Of a DNA stretch of 64,000 bases, positions 6,995-18,200 are shown in pieces (positions within the stretch are counted from its first letter, which is position 1; the number at the start of each line of letters is the position of its first letter). This DNA is from Stictocephala bisonia (Eukaryota > Arthropoda > Insecta > Hemiptera > Membracidae): positions 1-64,000 of the forward strand of contig JAQJVL010002182.1 of assembly GCA_035578905.1 (NCBI GenBank). Direction: 5' to 3'. The position numbers were made by a program, and so were the translations under genes. The notes beneath the pieces were generated by a model, which ran no database searches, had not been told where the DNA came from, and saw only the letters and a program-made list of their open reading frames with translations.

Positions 6995-9900
6995 CAGTTG
7001 GAAATTATTGAAATCGAGAAGGCGTTCAAGGAACGAATGAAGACGTACTCAGTCAAGAACCACCCCAACATCAAGGACCCCATCGGATTTCTGAAGCAAG
7101 CTCGAGGACTCGTTCTGACCAAGATCGAGGAGCACGTCAAGGAAAAAAAATATCAAGACTAACCTCATATTCCTCGTAAAATACAAAAAAACCGGTCGGA
7201 GATAAGGAAGAGGAAAAATAAATGAACTTCAAAACCAAGAACGTGGTCATCCTACCAGCCACTAACATCAAGGACTATTTGGAGGACACCGAAGGGAAGC
7301 TCTTAAAAGAAATGGATGAATTCTATGCCAAGGGATCCAGGTGGACTCTGACTAAAATTATCGGCTTGGAGCTAAGAATCAATAGATACGACCCCATCCA
7401 CGCATCAACCTACATCGAGCTGCCAAAAAAGATCAGCGATAAGAAGGCTGTTCTGAATATACAAAACACTGATCAGAAATGCTTCCTCTGGTCTGTGTTA
7501 GCGGCTCTCCATCCCGTCTCATGGCAAGATCAACCTCGCCGCATCCACCACTATCTACCATTCGAACACGAGCTGGATCAACATCTCCAAGGAATCAACT
7601 TCCCCGTCACCCTTGATAAAATCACGCTATTCGAGAAGAGGAGCGGATTTTCCATCAACGTCTACGCCTACGACGACAAGTGCATCGTATACCCGCTGCT
7701 GGTAACAAATGCAGAGAAACACACCCATATCGACCTCCTATACATGAAAGACGGAGACAACACGCATTATTGTCTCATTAGAGACCTCAGCCGACTTGTT
7801 AGGTCCCAGACTACTAATCATCATGGTGGAACCTACATATGTCGTCGCTGCCTGCTACACTTTGGAACGCAGGACCTACTCAACCGTCACACGGAGGACT
7901 GCAACGAGCACGAAGCCGTCAAGATTATCATGCCACCGGAGGGAAGCACTATCAAGTTTGAAGAGGGGCAGAAGAAGATGCGAGTCCCGTTCACAATGTA
8001 CGCGGACTTTGAGTGCATGCTCACCCCCATCGAGGAGAACGAGGATCGAGCGATTGGACCTAGGAGATGCTATACCGAGAAGTAACAGAAGCATGAGGCC
8101 ATCAGCTTCTGCTACTACACCGTGTATACAGATGGAGACTACGCCCACCCCGTCAGCTACTTTGGAGAGGATGCCGCCCAGGTCTTCGTAGAACGTCTAC
8201 TAGATGAGTCGAGGAAGATTCACCAACTCTACTCCACCGCTGCAGCCATCCCGATGCAGCTAACTGCGGACGACGAGCAGGAATTTATCACGGCTACCAA
8301 CTGCCACATCTGTGAAAAGCCTTTCACCAACCCAGATGACTACAAGGTTCGTGATCACGATCACCTCACCGGAAAGTTTAGAGGCACCGCCCACAACCTC
8401 TGCAACCTCAAGTTTCGGAAACCAAATTTTATACCCATCTTTATCCATAACTTGAGTGGGTATGACACCCATTTATTTATCTAAATGTTTGGGTTGAACG
8501 ACGAGACCATTAGCGTCGTTTCTAACAATGAAGAACGCTACATCTCGTACACCGTCGAGATTGAGGGTGGGGTGAAGCTGCGATTCCTCGACTCGTGCCG
8601 GTTCATGGCTTCGAGTCTCGATAAATTGGTAAGGAACCTCGCTCCCGAACATTTCAAACACACCTCACAATTCTACATTGGAGAGCAACTGCAGTTGCTT
8701 ACAAGAAAGGGGATCTACCCCTACGACTTTATGGACTCCCTAGAAAAGTTCGAGTTGACATCTCTACCAGCAAAAGAAGACTTTTACAACAAATTAAATA
8801 TGACTGGAATCTCCGATCAAGACTACGAGCATGCGCGGAAGATCTGGACTACATTCAACATCAAAAACATGCAGGAATATACGGAGCTCTACAACAAGAC
8901 AGATGTGCTTCTATTAGCCGACATCATCAAGAACTTCCGAAACGTGTGCCTCCAGACTTATCAACTAGATCCAGACTGGTATTTCACCGCACCTAGACTC
9001 GCCTGGAGCGCCATGCTCAAGGTCACTAACATCGAGCTGGAGTTGCTCTCAGACTACAACATGAGTCTGATGATTGACAAAGGAATTCGAGGAGGAGTTT
9101 TCCAAGTCTCATGCCGCTACGCCAAGGCCAACAACCCGTACACCGAGGACTATGATGAGGAGAAACCTACCAGCTACCTCACCTACCTGGATGCCAACAA
9201 TTTATACGGGTGGGCGATGAGCCAGCACATGCCCTACGGTGGTTTCAAGTGGGTGGAGCCAGTGGAGTTCGAGTGGGAAGGTAACAAGTACGGATATATT
9301 GATAATATGGATGTAGCAGACGATGATGATATGGGATACATCTTGGAGGTGGATTTGGAGTACCCCAAAGAGCTCCACGACTCGCATTCCGACCTCCCCC
9401 TCGCCCCAGAGCAACGTATACCGCCGGGGGCTAAGGAGAAAAAGCTGCTTCTCACCCTCCACGAGAAGGAGAAATACGTAGTACACTACCGCAACTTGAA
9501 GCAGTACTTATCGCTGGGGATGAAGCTGACAAAAGTGCATCGAGCCGTCTGCTTAACCAAAGCAGATGGTTGAAGAAATTCATAGACCTAAATACCGATA
9601 TGAGAACTCAGGCAAAAAACGATTTTGAGAAAGACTTCTTTAAACTGATGAACAATTCGGTGTTGGGAAGACTATGGATAACATCCGAAACCGAGTCGAC
9701 ATTCGCCTGGCAACAAAGGAACGACAGGTCCAAAAGTGGCTGGCAAAACCAAATTTCAAAAGCAGAACCATCTTCACCGAGCAGCTAGCAGCAGTTCATA
9801 TCTCTAGAACGAAATTGTTGTTTAATAAGGCTATCTACGTAGGAATGAGCATCCTTGATATATCCAAAACCCTAATGTTCGACTTCCACTACAACGTCAT

Positions 9901-10534
9901 CAAGAGAAAATATGGAAACAAGGCTGAACTTCAGTACACCGACACCGACTCTCTGACATATCTCATCGAGACGGAACACTTTTACAAGGATATGAAGCAG
10001 ATGATAGACTTCTTCGACACAAGCGACTACCCTCAGCCGAATCGATACAACATCCCGAGCGTGAACAAAAAGGTGATTGGTAAGTTCAAGGATGAACTAA
10101 ATGGTCGAGTTATGTATGAGCATGTTGGGCTTCGCTCAAAGATGTATGCGAGTCGCTCAGAAAAAAAGGACGTCAAAGATGACGGGGAAATAAAAAAGGG
10201 CAAGGGTGTGAAGATGTGCGTGATAAAAAAAGATATTACCTTCCAAGATTATAAGGATTGTATGAAAGAATTCGCCGAAAAATACAGCACACTGGACATA
10301 AAACTTGGGGTGAAGCAAGATCACAGCTCTAAAAACTACCGCACTATGAACATGATCCGGAGTTTCAAGCACAATGTATATACCGTGGAGCTCAACAAGA
10401 TTGCCCTATCTGCTTACGATGATAAGAGATTTATCCTGGAAGGGGGCGTCAAGACCCTACCCTGGGGACATTATATAATTGATAAAGAAGCGATGCTAGA
10501 CCGAGCCGTCTTAGACGCGCTGATGGTGGAGTAA
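6995..10534 (+). pseudogene. Protein-primed DNA polymerase B, subfamily A, element I left arm
   Basis: Reads toward the centre. Visible modules in order: a helical region; a zinc finger CRRC..H..C; exonuclease motif I (YADFEC); an HNH-like CHIC...DHDHLTG...C block; exonuclease II (HNLSGYDTH); exonuclease III (NKTDVLLLAD); polymerase motif A (YLDANNLYGWAM); motif B (KLMNNSV, FGK lost by frameshift); motif C (YTDTDS); and the tail TLPWGHY. This is the organisation of Polinton/adintovirus PolB. Broken by TAA at 8083 (shared with the right arm), a private TAA at about 8482, and frameshifts near 9555 and 9665. The N-terminal zinc fingers were removed by the left-arm deletion at 6991. Not functional. 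Confidence 0.85.
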
Positions 10535-10564
10535 GGAGACGGGTGGGAGCACAAGAGTGCAGGA

Positions 10565-10620
10565 GGTAGCAAATAGAAAAAGGTCGGCTACCACTTTCCG
10601 CAGCGGGGAGGGGCTGCGGA
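10565..10620 (+). ncRNA. Two-stem RNA motif, copy d (PolB-integrase junction)
   Basis: GGTAGC / GCTACC (10565-10570 / 10587-10592), then TCCGCAGC / GCTGCGGA (10597-10604 / 10613-10620) around GGGGAGGG. It lies 31 nt after the PolB stop and upstream of the integrase relic. Stem 2 differs wholly from copies e-f but pairs perfectly. Confidence 0.65.
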
Positions 10621-10697
10621 ATCCCTTAAAAACCAATAAATATTTTGGTTTACAAAAATCTTAATCAGTTATGAATTGGACACAATTCAATCCAGTT

Positions 10698-10777
10698 ATG
10701 AATGTGAGAGAAACCATCGCCAGAGAGCTACACGCTCCAGCCAGAAGAACATTTCCCACCAGACCTGTACTTTTAAC
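10698..10777 (+). pseudogene. Integrase N-terminal relic
   Basis: MNVRETIARELHAPARR followed by a Phe-Pro-Thr-Arg-Pro motif matches the first residues of the integrase at 49,942 (MSVREQIARELHAP). Sequence identity stops abruptly after about 26 codons, where unrelated terminal-module DNA begins, so the catalytic core is deleted. Confidence 0.7.
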
Positions 10778-11085
10778 AGTACCACACTGTTACAGGTTAC
10801 TAACATGTCCGTAGAAACCCAATTTACGACATTGGATGGGCTCAACCCGTCCGTAGTGCAATGTAAAAACCTCGTACTGGACGGACCTTCTTCTTAATTA
10901 CGGTAACTCCTACGCCAGGTAAGTAATGTTAAGTTAGTGTTAAGTAAACTCTTTTACCGTCAACCTTAAAAAAACAATCTGTAAAATAAATTCTGTTATA
11001 ATATGGACACTTTTGTGAGTTTACATAACTACAATTTATTAACGGATATCTCCAGCTCTGTGTGAATTTCTATAGAATACCGTAC

Positions 11086-11244
11086 CATCGAGGTGAGGGC
11101 GGCCCAAATTCAATAAAAAAGCCCGACTGTTCTCTAAGGCAGCCGTAAAACGCATAAGTCCTGAGGCAGTCCTACAGCTTGGGGCTGGGCTAATCCCCGT
11201 AAGACCTTGAGTCGCAGTCCGGGCCCTCGTACGGTACGTGTATG
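11086..11244 (+). other. GC-rich conserved block, element I left arm
   Basis: Second copy of the block described at 3804. On the opposite strand it lies in an open frame of about 96 codons that follows a polypyrimidine-AG, which may be coincidence. Confidence 0.6.
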
Positions 11245-11524
11245 ATTGAATGTTACACGCTATGGCTGGACAGTATCCGTAGGTCCTGTGTGTGAGGGAG
11301 ATTAACCTACAAAAAAAAGAAAAAAACACAAAAACCTACTGTAAAAGAACAGAATTAAAAAATAATAAAACAAATTTATAAATAAAAAACCCTTTTGTGG
11401 GTCTGTACGTCACATTGAAAGGCTTCTCTAAGTAAAGTGTTGTCTTTACTTACAGAGGGACCCAAAAAATACAAAAAATAAATACAAAAAAATTATAAAA
11501 AACAATAACTAAATAATACTGGGA

Positions 11525-11579
11525 GGTAGCATTTTTTTGGTTGGCTACCACCGTAATGAGCGAGGTTGGGGCTCATTAC
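11525..11579 (+). ncRNA. Two-stem RNA motif, copy e
   Basis: GGTAGC / GCTACC and GTAATGAGC / GCTCATTAC (11553-11561 / 11571-11579), loop GAGGTTGGG. About 110 nt upstream is another conserved hairpin, AAGTAAAG / CTTTACTT, in an ACGTCACATTGAAAGGC context. Confidence 0.65.
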
Positions 11580-12074
11580 ACTAAAAAACCCGTGGGGGAT
11601 ACCAGTCCTCTATCGGGCGCGTCCCATGGGAATTGGGCAATGCCCTTCAGTTTTGCCTTCAGCTTACTTGAGGGTAGTGAGGAATTAAATACTCACCGTG
11701 AAAAAAAACTGGTTAAATCAGTTTTTCTAAACATTAAAAAACCTTTAAAATTATATAATAGACTCTTTATAAACTTAGTTTGTGCTCAAAACAACACACA
11801 AAAGACCAAACACAAACTCTACATATAAGACTCTTGGTTGACCACCCCTACTCAACATACAACAACTCTGATAGATCATCCACCTAACCATTACATAAAA
11901 CCTTTGATAGACCACCAACACACATGAACAACCACCTACCTACCTACATAACAGTACCAACCTCCCAAATTTCCCGCCAAATTTCCCTCAAATTTCTCTC
12001 GTTATACTATATAAAATGTACTCTTAGCCAAAATGCACTCTATTTACAGTCTGGGTTGAACTAACCCGGGTTAA

Positions 12075-13686
12075 GAAAAACAGAAAAACAGAAAAACAGA
12101 AAAACAGAAAAACAGAAAAACAGAAAAACAGAAAAACAGAAAAACAGAAAAACAGAAAAACAGAAAAACAGAAAAACAGAAAAACAGAAAAACAGAAAAA
12201 CAGAAAAACAGAAAAACAGAAAAACAGAAAAACAGAAAAACAGAAAAACAGAAAAACAGAAAAACAGAAAAACAGAAAAACAGAAAAACAGAAAAACAGA
12301 AAAACAGAAAAACAGAAAAACAGAAAAACAGAAAAACAGAAAAACAGAAAAACAGAAAAACAAAAAACCGAAAAACAGAAAAACAGAAAAACAGAAAAAC
12401 AGAAAAACAGAAAAACAGAAAAACAGAAAAACAGAAAAACAGAAAAACAGAAAAACAGAAAAACAGAAAAACAGAAAAACAGAAAAACAGAAAAACAGAA
12501 AAACAGAAAAACAGAAAAACAGAAAAACAGAAAAACAGAAAAACAGAAAAACAGAAAAACAGAAAAACAGAAAAACAGAAAAACAGGAAAACAGAAAAAC
12601 AGAAAAACAGAAAAACAGAAAAACAGAAAAACAGAAAAACAGAAAAACAGAAAAACAGAAAAACAGAAAAACAGAAAAACAGAAAAACAGAAAAACAGAA
12701 AAACAGGAAAACAGAAAAACAGGAAAACAGAAAAACAGAAAAACAGGAAAACAGAAAAACAGGAAAATAGAAAAACGACCGTTTTTTTGTTTTCCTGTTA
12801 TTCTGTTTTCTTGTTTTTTCTGTTTTCCTGTTTTCCTGTTTTCCTGTTTTCCTGTTTTCCTGTTTTCCTGTTTTCCTGTTTTCCTGTTTTCCTGTTTTCC
12901 TGTTTTCCTGTTTTCCTGTTTTCCTGTTTTCCTGTTTTCCTGTTTTCCTGTTTTTCTGTTTTTCTGTTTTTCTGTTTTTCTGTTTTTCTGTTTTTCTGTT
13001 TTTCTGTTTTTCTGTTTTTCTGTTTTTCTGTTTTTCTGTTTTTCTGTTTTTCTGTTTTTCTGTTTTTCTGTTTTTCTGTTTTTCTGTTTTTCTGTTTTTC
13101 TGTTTTTCTGTTTTTCTGTTTTTCTGTTTTTTTGTTTTTCTGTTTTTCTGTTTTTCTGTTTTTCAGTTTTTCTGTTTTTCTGTTTTTCTGTTTTTCTGTT
13201 TTTCTGTTTTTCTGTTTTTCTGTTTTTCTGTTTTTCTGTTTTTCTGTTTTTCTGTTTTTCTGTTTTTCTGTTTTTCTGTTTTTCTGTTTTTCTGTTTTTC
13301 TGTTTTTCTGTTTTTCTGTTTTTCTGTTTTTCTGTTTTTCTGTTTTTCTGTTTTTCTGTTTTTCTGTTTTTCTGTTTTTCTGTTTTTCTGTTTTTCTGTT
13401 TTTCTGTTTTTCTGTTTTTCTGTTTTTCTGTTTTTCTGTTTTTCTGTTTTTCTGTTTTTCTGTTTTTCTGTTTTTCTGTTTTTCTGTTTTTCTGTTTTTC
13501 TGTTTTTCTGTTTTTCTGTTTTTCTGTTTTTCTGTTTTTCTGTTTTTCTGTTTTACTGTTTTTCTGTTTTTCTGTTTTTCTGTTTTTCTGTTTTTCTGTT
13601 TTTCTGTTTTTCTGTTTTTCTGTTTTTCTGTTTTTCTGTTTTTCTGTTTTTCTGTTTTTCTGTTTTTCTGTTTTTCTGTTTTTCTT
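12075..13686. repeat. 8-bp tandem array, orientation reversing at the centre of element I
   Basis: (CAGAAAAA)n from 12,075 to about 12,777 turns into (CTGTTTTT)n from 12,780 to 13,686. Some units near the centre read CAGGAAAA / CTGTTTTC. Both outer edges adjoin the same sequence, CCCGGGTTA with GTTGAACTAACC. Any coding potential (Phe-Cys-Ser repeats) is an artefact of the repeat. Confidence 0.95.
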
Positions 13687-14178
13687 AACCCGGGTTAGTT
13701 CAACCCAGACTGTAAATAGAGTGCATTTTGGCTAAGAGTACATTTTATATAGTATAACGAGAGAAATTTGAGGGAAATTTGGCGGGAAATTTGGGAGGGT
13801 GGTACTGTTATGTAGGTAGGTAGGTGGTTGTTCATGTGTGTTGGTGGTCTATCAAAGGTTTTATGTAATGGTTAGGTGGATGATCTATCAGAGTTGTTGT
13901 ATGTTGAGTAGGGGTGGTCAACCAAGAGTCTTATATGTAGAGTTTGTGTTTGGTCTTTTGTGTGTTGTTTTGAGCACAAACTAAGTTTATAAAGAGTCTA
14001 TTATATAATTTTAAAGGTTTTTAATGTTTAGAAAAACTGATTTAACCAGTTTTTTTTCACGGTGAGTATTTAATTCCTCACTACCCTCAAGTAAGCTGAA
14101 GGCAAAACTGAAGGGCATTGCCCAATTCCCATGGGACGCGCCCGATAGAGGACTGGTATCCCCCACGGGTATTTTAGT

Positions 14179-14233
14179 GTAATGAGCCCCAACCTCGCTC
14201 ATTACGGTGGTAGCCAACCAACAAAATGCTACC
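14179..14233 (-). ncRNA. Two-stem RNA motif, copy f
   Basis: Mirror of copy e in the right arm, stems unchanged. Confidence 0.65.
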
Positions 14234-14518
14234 TCCCAGTATTATTTAGTTATTGTTTTTTATAATTTTTTGTATTTATTTTTTGTATTTTTTGGGTCCC
14301 TCTGTAAGTAAAGACAACACTTTACTTAGAGAAGCCTTTCAATGTGACGTACAGACTTACAAAGGGGTTTTTTATTTATAAATTTGTTTTTATTATTTTT
14401 TAATTCTGTTCTTTTACAGTAGGTTTTTGTGTTTTTTCTTTTTTTTTTGTAGGTTAATCTCCCTCACACACAGGACCTACGGATACTGTCCAGCCATAGA
14501 GTGTAACATTCAATCATA

Positions 14519-14675
14519 CACGTACCGTACGAGGGCCCGGACTGCGACTCAAGGTCTTACGGGGATTAGCCCAGCCCCAAGCTGTAGGACTGCCTCAGGA
14601 CTTATGCGTTTTACGGCTGCCTTAGAGAACAGTCGGGCTTTTTTATTGAATTTGGGCCGCCCTCACCTCGATGGT
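14519..14675 (-). other. GC-rich conserved block, element I right arm
   Basis: Mirror of 11086-11244 with one or two base changes. Confidence 0.6.
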
Positions 14676-14982
14676 ACGGTATTCTATAGAAATTCACACA
14701 GAGCTGGAGATATCCGTTAATAAATTGTAGTTATGTAAACTCACAAAAGTGTCCATATTATAACAGAATTTATTTTACAGATTGTTTTTTTAAGGTTGAC
14801 GGTAAAAGAGTTTACTTAACACTAACTTAACATTACTTACCTGGCGTAGGAGTTACCGTAATTAAGAAGAAGGTCCGTCCAGTACGAGGTTTTTACATTG
14901 CACTACGAACGGGTTGAGCCCATCCAATGTCGTAAATTGGGTTTCTACGGACATGTTAGTAACCTGTAACAGTGTGGTACTG

Positions 14983-15062
14983 TTAAAAGTACAGGTCTGG
15001 TGGGAAATGTTCTTCTGGCTGGAGCGTGTAGCTCTCTGGCGATGGTTTCTCTCACATTCATA
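14983..15062 (-). pseudogene. Integrase N-terminal relic, right arm
   Basis: Mirror of 10698-10777, truncated at the same place. Confidence 0.65.
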
Positions 15063-15138
15063 ACTGGATTGAATTGTGTCCAACTCATAACTGATTAAGA
15101 TTTTTGTAAACCAAAATATTTATTGGTTTTTAAGGGAT

Positions 15139-15195
15139 TCCGCAGCCCCTCCCCGCTGCGGAAAGTGGTAGCCGACCTTTTTCTATTTGCTACCT
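15139..15195 (-). ncRNA. Two-stem RNA motif, copy g
   Basis: Mirror of copy d, between PolB and the integrase relic. Confidence 0.6.
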
Positions 15196-15224
15196 CCTGC
15201 ACTCTTGTGCTCCCACCCGTCTCC

Positions 15225-18200
15225 TTACTCCACCATCAGCGCGTCTAAGACGGCTCGGTCTAGCATCGCTTCTTTATCAATTATATAATGTCCCCAGGGT
15301 AAGGTCTTGACGCCCCCTTCTAGGATAAATCTCTTATCATCGTAAGCAGATAGGGCAATTTTGTTGAGCTCCACGGTATATACATTGTGCTTGAAACTCC
15401 GGATCATGTTCATAGTGCGGTAGTTTTTAGAGCTGTGATCTTGCTTCACCCCAAGTTTTATGTCCAGTGTGCTGTATTTTTCGGCGAATTCTTTCATACA
15501 ATCCTTATAATCTTGGAAGGTAATATCTTTTTTTATCACGCACATCTTCACACCCTTGCTCTTTTTTATTTCCCCGTCGTCTTTGTCGTCCTTTTTTTCT
15601 GAGCGACTCGCATACATCTTTGAGCGAAGCCCAACATGCTCATACATAACTCGACCATTTAGTTCATCCTTGAACTTACCAATCACCTTTTTGTTCATGC
15701 TCGGGTATGTTGTATCGATTCGGCTGAGGGTAGTCGCTTGTGTTGAAGAAGTCTATCATCTGCTTCATATCCTTGTAAAAGTGTTCCGTCTCGATGAGAT
15801 ATGTCAGAGAGTCGGTGTCGGTGTACTGAAGTTCAGCCTTGTTTCCATATTTTCTCTTGATGACGTTGTAGTGGAAGTCGAACATTAGGGTTTTGGATAT
15901 ATCAAGGATGCTCATTCCTACGTAGATAGCCTTATTAAACAACAATTTCGTTTTAGACATATGAACTGCTAATAGCTGCTCGGTAAAGATGGTTCTGCTT
16001 TTGAAATTTGGTTTTGCCAGCCACTTTTGGACTTGTCGTTCCTTTGTTGCCAGGCGAATGTCGACTCGGTTTCGGATGTTCTCCATAGTCTTCCCAAACA
16101 TCGAATTGTTCATCAGTTTAAAGAAGTCTTTCTCAAAATCGTTTTTTGCCTGAGTTCTCATATCGGTATTTAGGTCTATGTATTTCTTCAACCATCTGCT
16201 TTGGTTAAAGCAGACGGCTCGATGCACTTTTGTCAGCTTCATCCCCAGCGATAAGTACTGCTTCAAGTTGCGGTAGTGTACTACGTATTTCTCCTTCTCG
16301 TGGAGGGTGAGAAGCAGCTTGCTCTCCTTAGCCCCCGGCGGTATACGTTGCTCTGGGGTGAGGGGGAGTTTAGAATGCGAGTCGTGGAGCTCTTTGGGGT
16401 ACTCCAAATCCACCTCCAAGATGTATCCCATATCATCATCGTCTGCTACATCCATAATATCAATGTAGCCGTACTTGTTACCTTCCCACTCGAACTCCAC
16501 TGGCTCCACCCACTTGAAACCACCGTAGGGCATGTGCTGGCTCATCGCCCACCCGTATAAATTGTTGGCATCCAGGTAGGTGAGGTAGCTGGTAGGTTTC
16601 TCCTCATCATAGTCCTCGGTGTACGGGTTGTTGGCCTTGGCGTAGTGGCATGAGACTTGGGAAACTCCTCCTCGAATTCCTTTGTCAATCATCAGACTCA
16701 TGTTGTAGTCTGAGAGTAACTCCAGCTCGATGTTAGTGACCTTGAGCATGGCGCTTTAGGCGAGTCCAGGTGCGGTGAAATACCAGTCTGGATCTAGTTG
16801 ATAAGTCTGGAGGCACACGTCTCGGAAGTTCTCCATGATGTCGGCTAATAGAAGCACATCTGTCTTGTTGTAGAGCTCCGTATATTCCTGCATGTTTTTG
16901 ATGTTGAATGTAGTCCAGATCTTCCACGCATGCTCGTAGTCTTGATCGGATATTCCAGTCATATTTAATTTGTTGTAAAAGTCTTCTTTTGCTGGTAGAG
17001 ATGTCAACTCGAACTTTTCTAGGGAGTCCAAAAAGTCGTAGGGGTAGATCCCCTTTCTTGTAAGCAACTGCAGTTGCTCTCCAATGTAGAATTGTGAGGT
17101 GTGTTTGAAATATTCGGGAGCGAGGTTCTTTACCAATTTATCGAGACTTGAAGCCATGAACTGGCACGAGTCGAGGAATCGCAGCTTCACCCCACCCTCA
17201 ATCTCGACGGTGTACGAGATGTAGCGTTCTTCATTGTTAGGTACGATGCTGATGGTCTCGTCGTTCAACCCAAACATTTTGATAAATAAATGGGTGTCAT
17301 ACCCACTCAAGTTATGGATAAAGATGGGTATAAAATTTGGTTTCCGAAACTTGAGGTTGCAGAGGTTGTGGGCGGTGCCTCTAAACTTTCCGGTGAGGTG
17401 ATCATGATCACGAACCTTGTAGTCATCTGGGTTGGTGAAAGGCTTTTCACAGATGTGGCAGTTGGTAGCCGTGATAAATTCCTGCTCGTCGTCCGCAGTT
17501 AGCTGCATTGGGATGGCTGCAGCGGTGGAGTAGAGTTGGTGAATCTTCCTCGACTCATCTAGTAGACGTTCTACGAAGACCTGGGCGGCATCCTCTCCAA
17601 AGTAGCTGACGGGGTGGGCGTAGTCTCCATCTGTATACACGGTGTAGTAGCAGAAGCTGATGGCCTCATGCTTCTGTTACTTCTCGGTATAGCATCTCCT
17701 AGGTCCAATCGCTCGATCCTCGTTCTCCTCGATGGGGGTGAGCATGCACTCAAAGTCCGCGTACATTGCGAACGGGACTCGCATCTTCTTCTGCCCCTCT
17801 TCAAACTTGATAGTGCTTCCCTCCGGTGGCATGATAATCTTGACGGCTTCGTGCTCGTTGCAGTCCTCCATGTGACGGTTGAGTAGGTCCTGCGTTCGAA
17901 AGTGTAGCAGGCAGCGACGACATATGTAGGTTCCACCATGATGATTAGTAGTCTGGGACCTAACAAGTCGGCTGAGGTCTCTAATGAGACAATAATGCGT
18001 GTTGTCTCCGTCTTTCATGTATAGGAGGTCGATATGGGTGTGTTTCTCTGCATTTGTTACCAGCAGCGGGTATACGATGCACTTGTCGTCGTAGGCGTAG
18101 ACGTTGATGGAAAATCCGCTCCTCTTCTCGAATAGCGTGATTTTATCAAGGGTGACGGGGAAGTTGATTCCTTGGAGATGTTGATCCAGCTCGTGTTTGA

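Noticed and set aside
11541..11828. 95-codon frame starting MATTVMSEVGAHYTK, present in several palindrome arms
   Set aside because: It begins inside the conserved RNA stem and is similar in all copies only because the DNA is similar. The end varies with indels and no domain is recognisable.
12787..13698. Long open frame of Phe/Cys/Ser/Val/Leu repeats (and its mirror at 12,061-12,363)
   Set aside because: Produced by an 8-bp tandem repeat that has no stop codon in any phase (24 nt encode eight residues). Not a gene.
12061..13700. CRISPR-like regular repeat
   Set aside because: No spacers, an 8-bp period, and a eukaryotic context. A simple tandem repeat.
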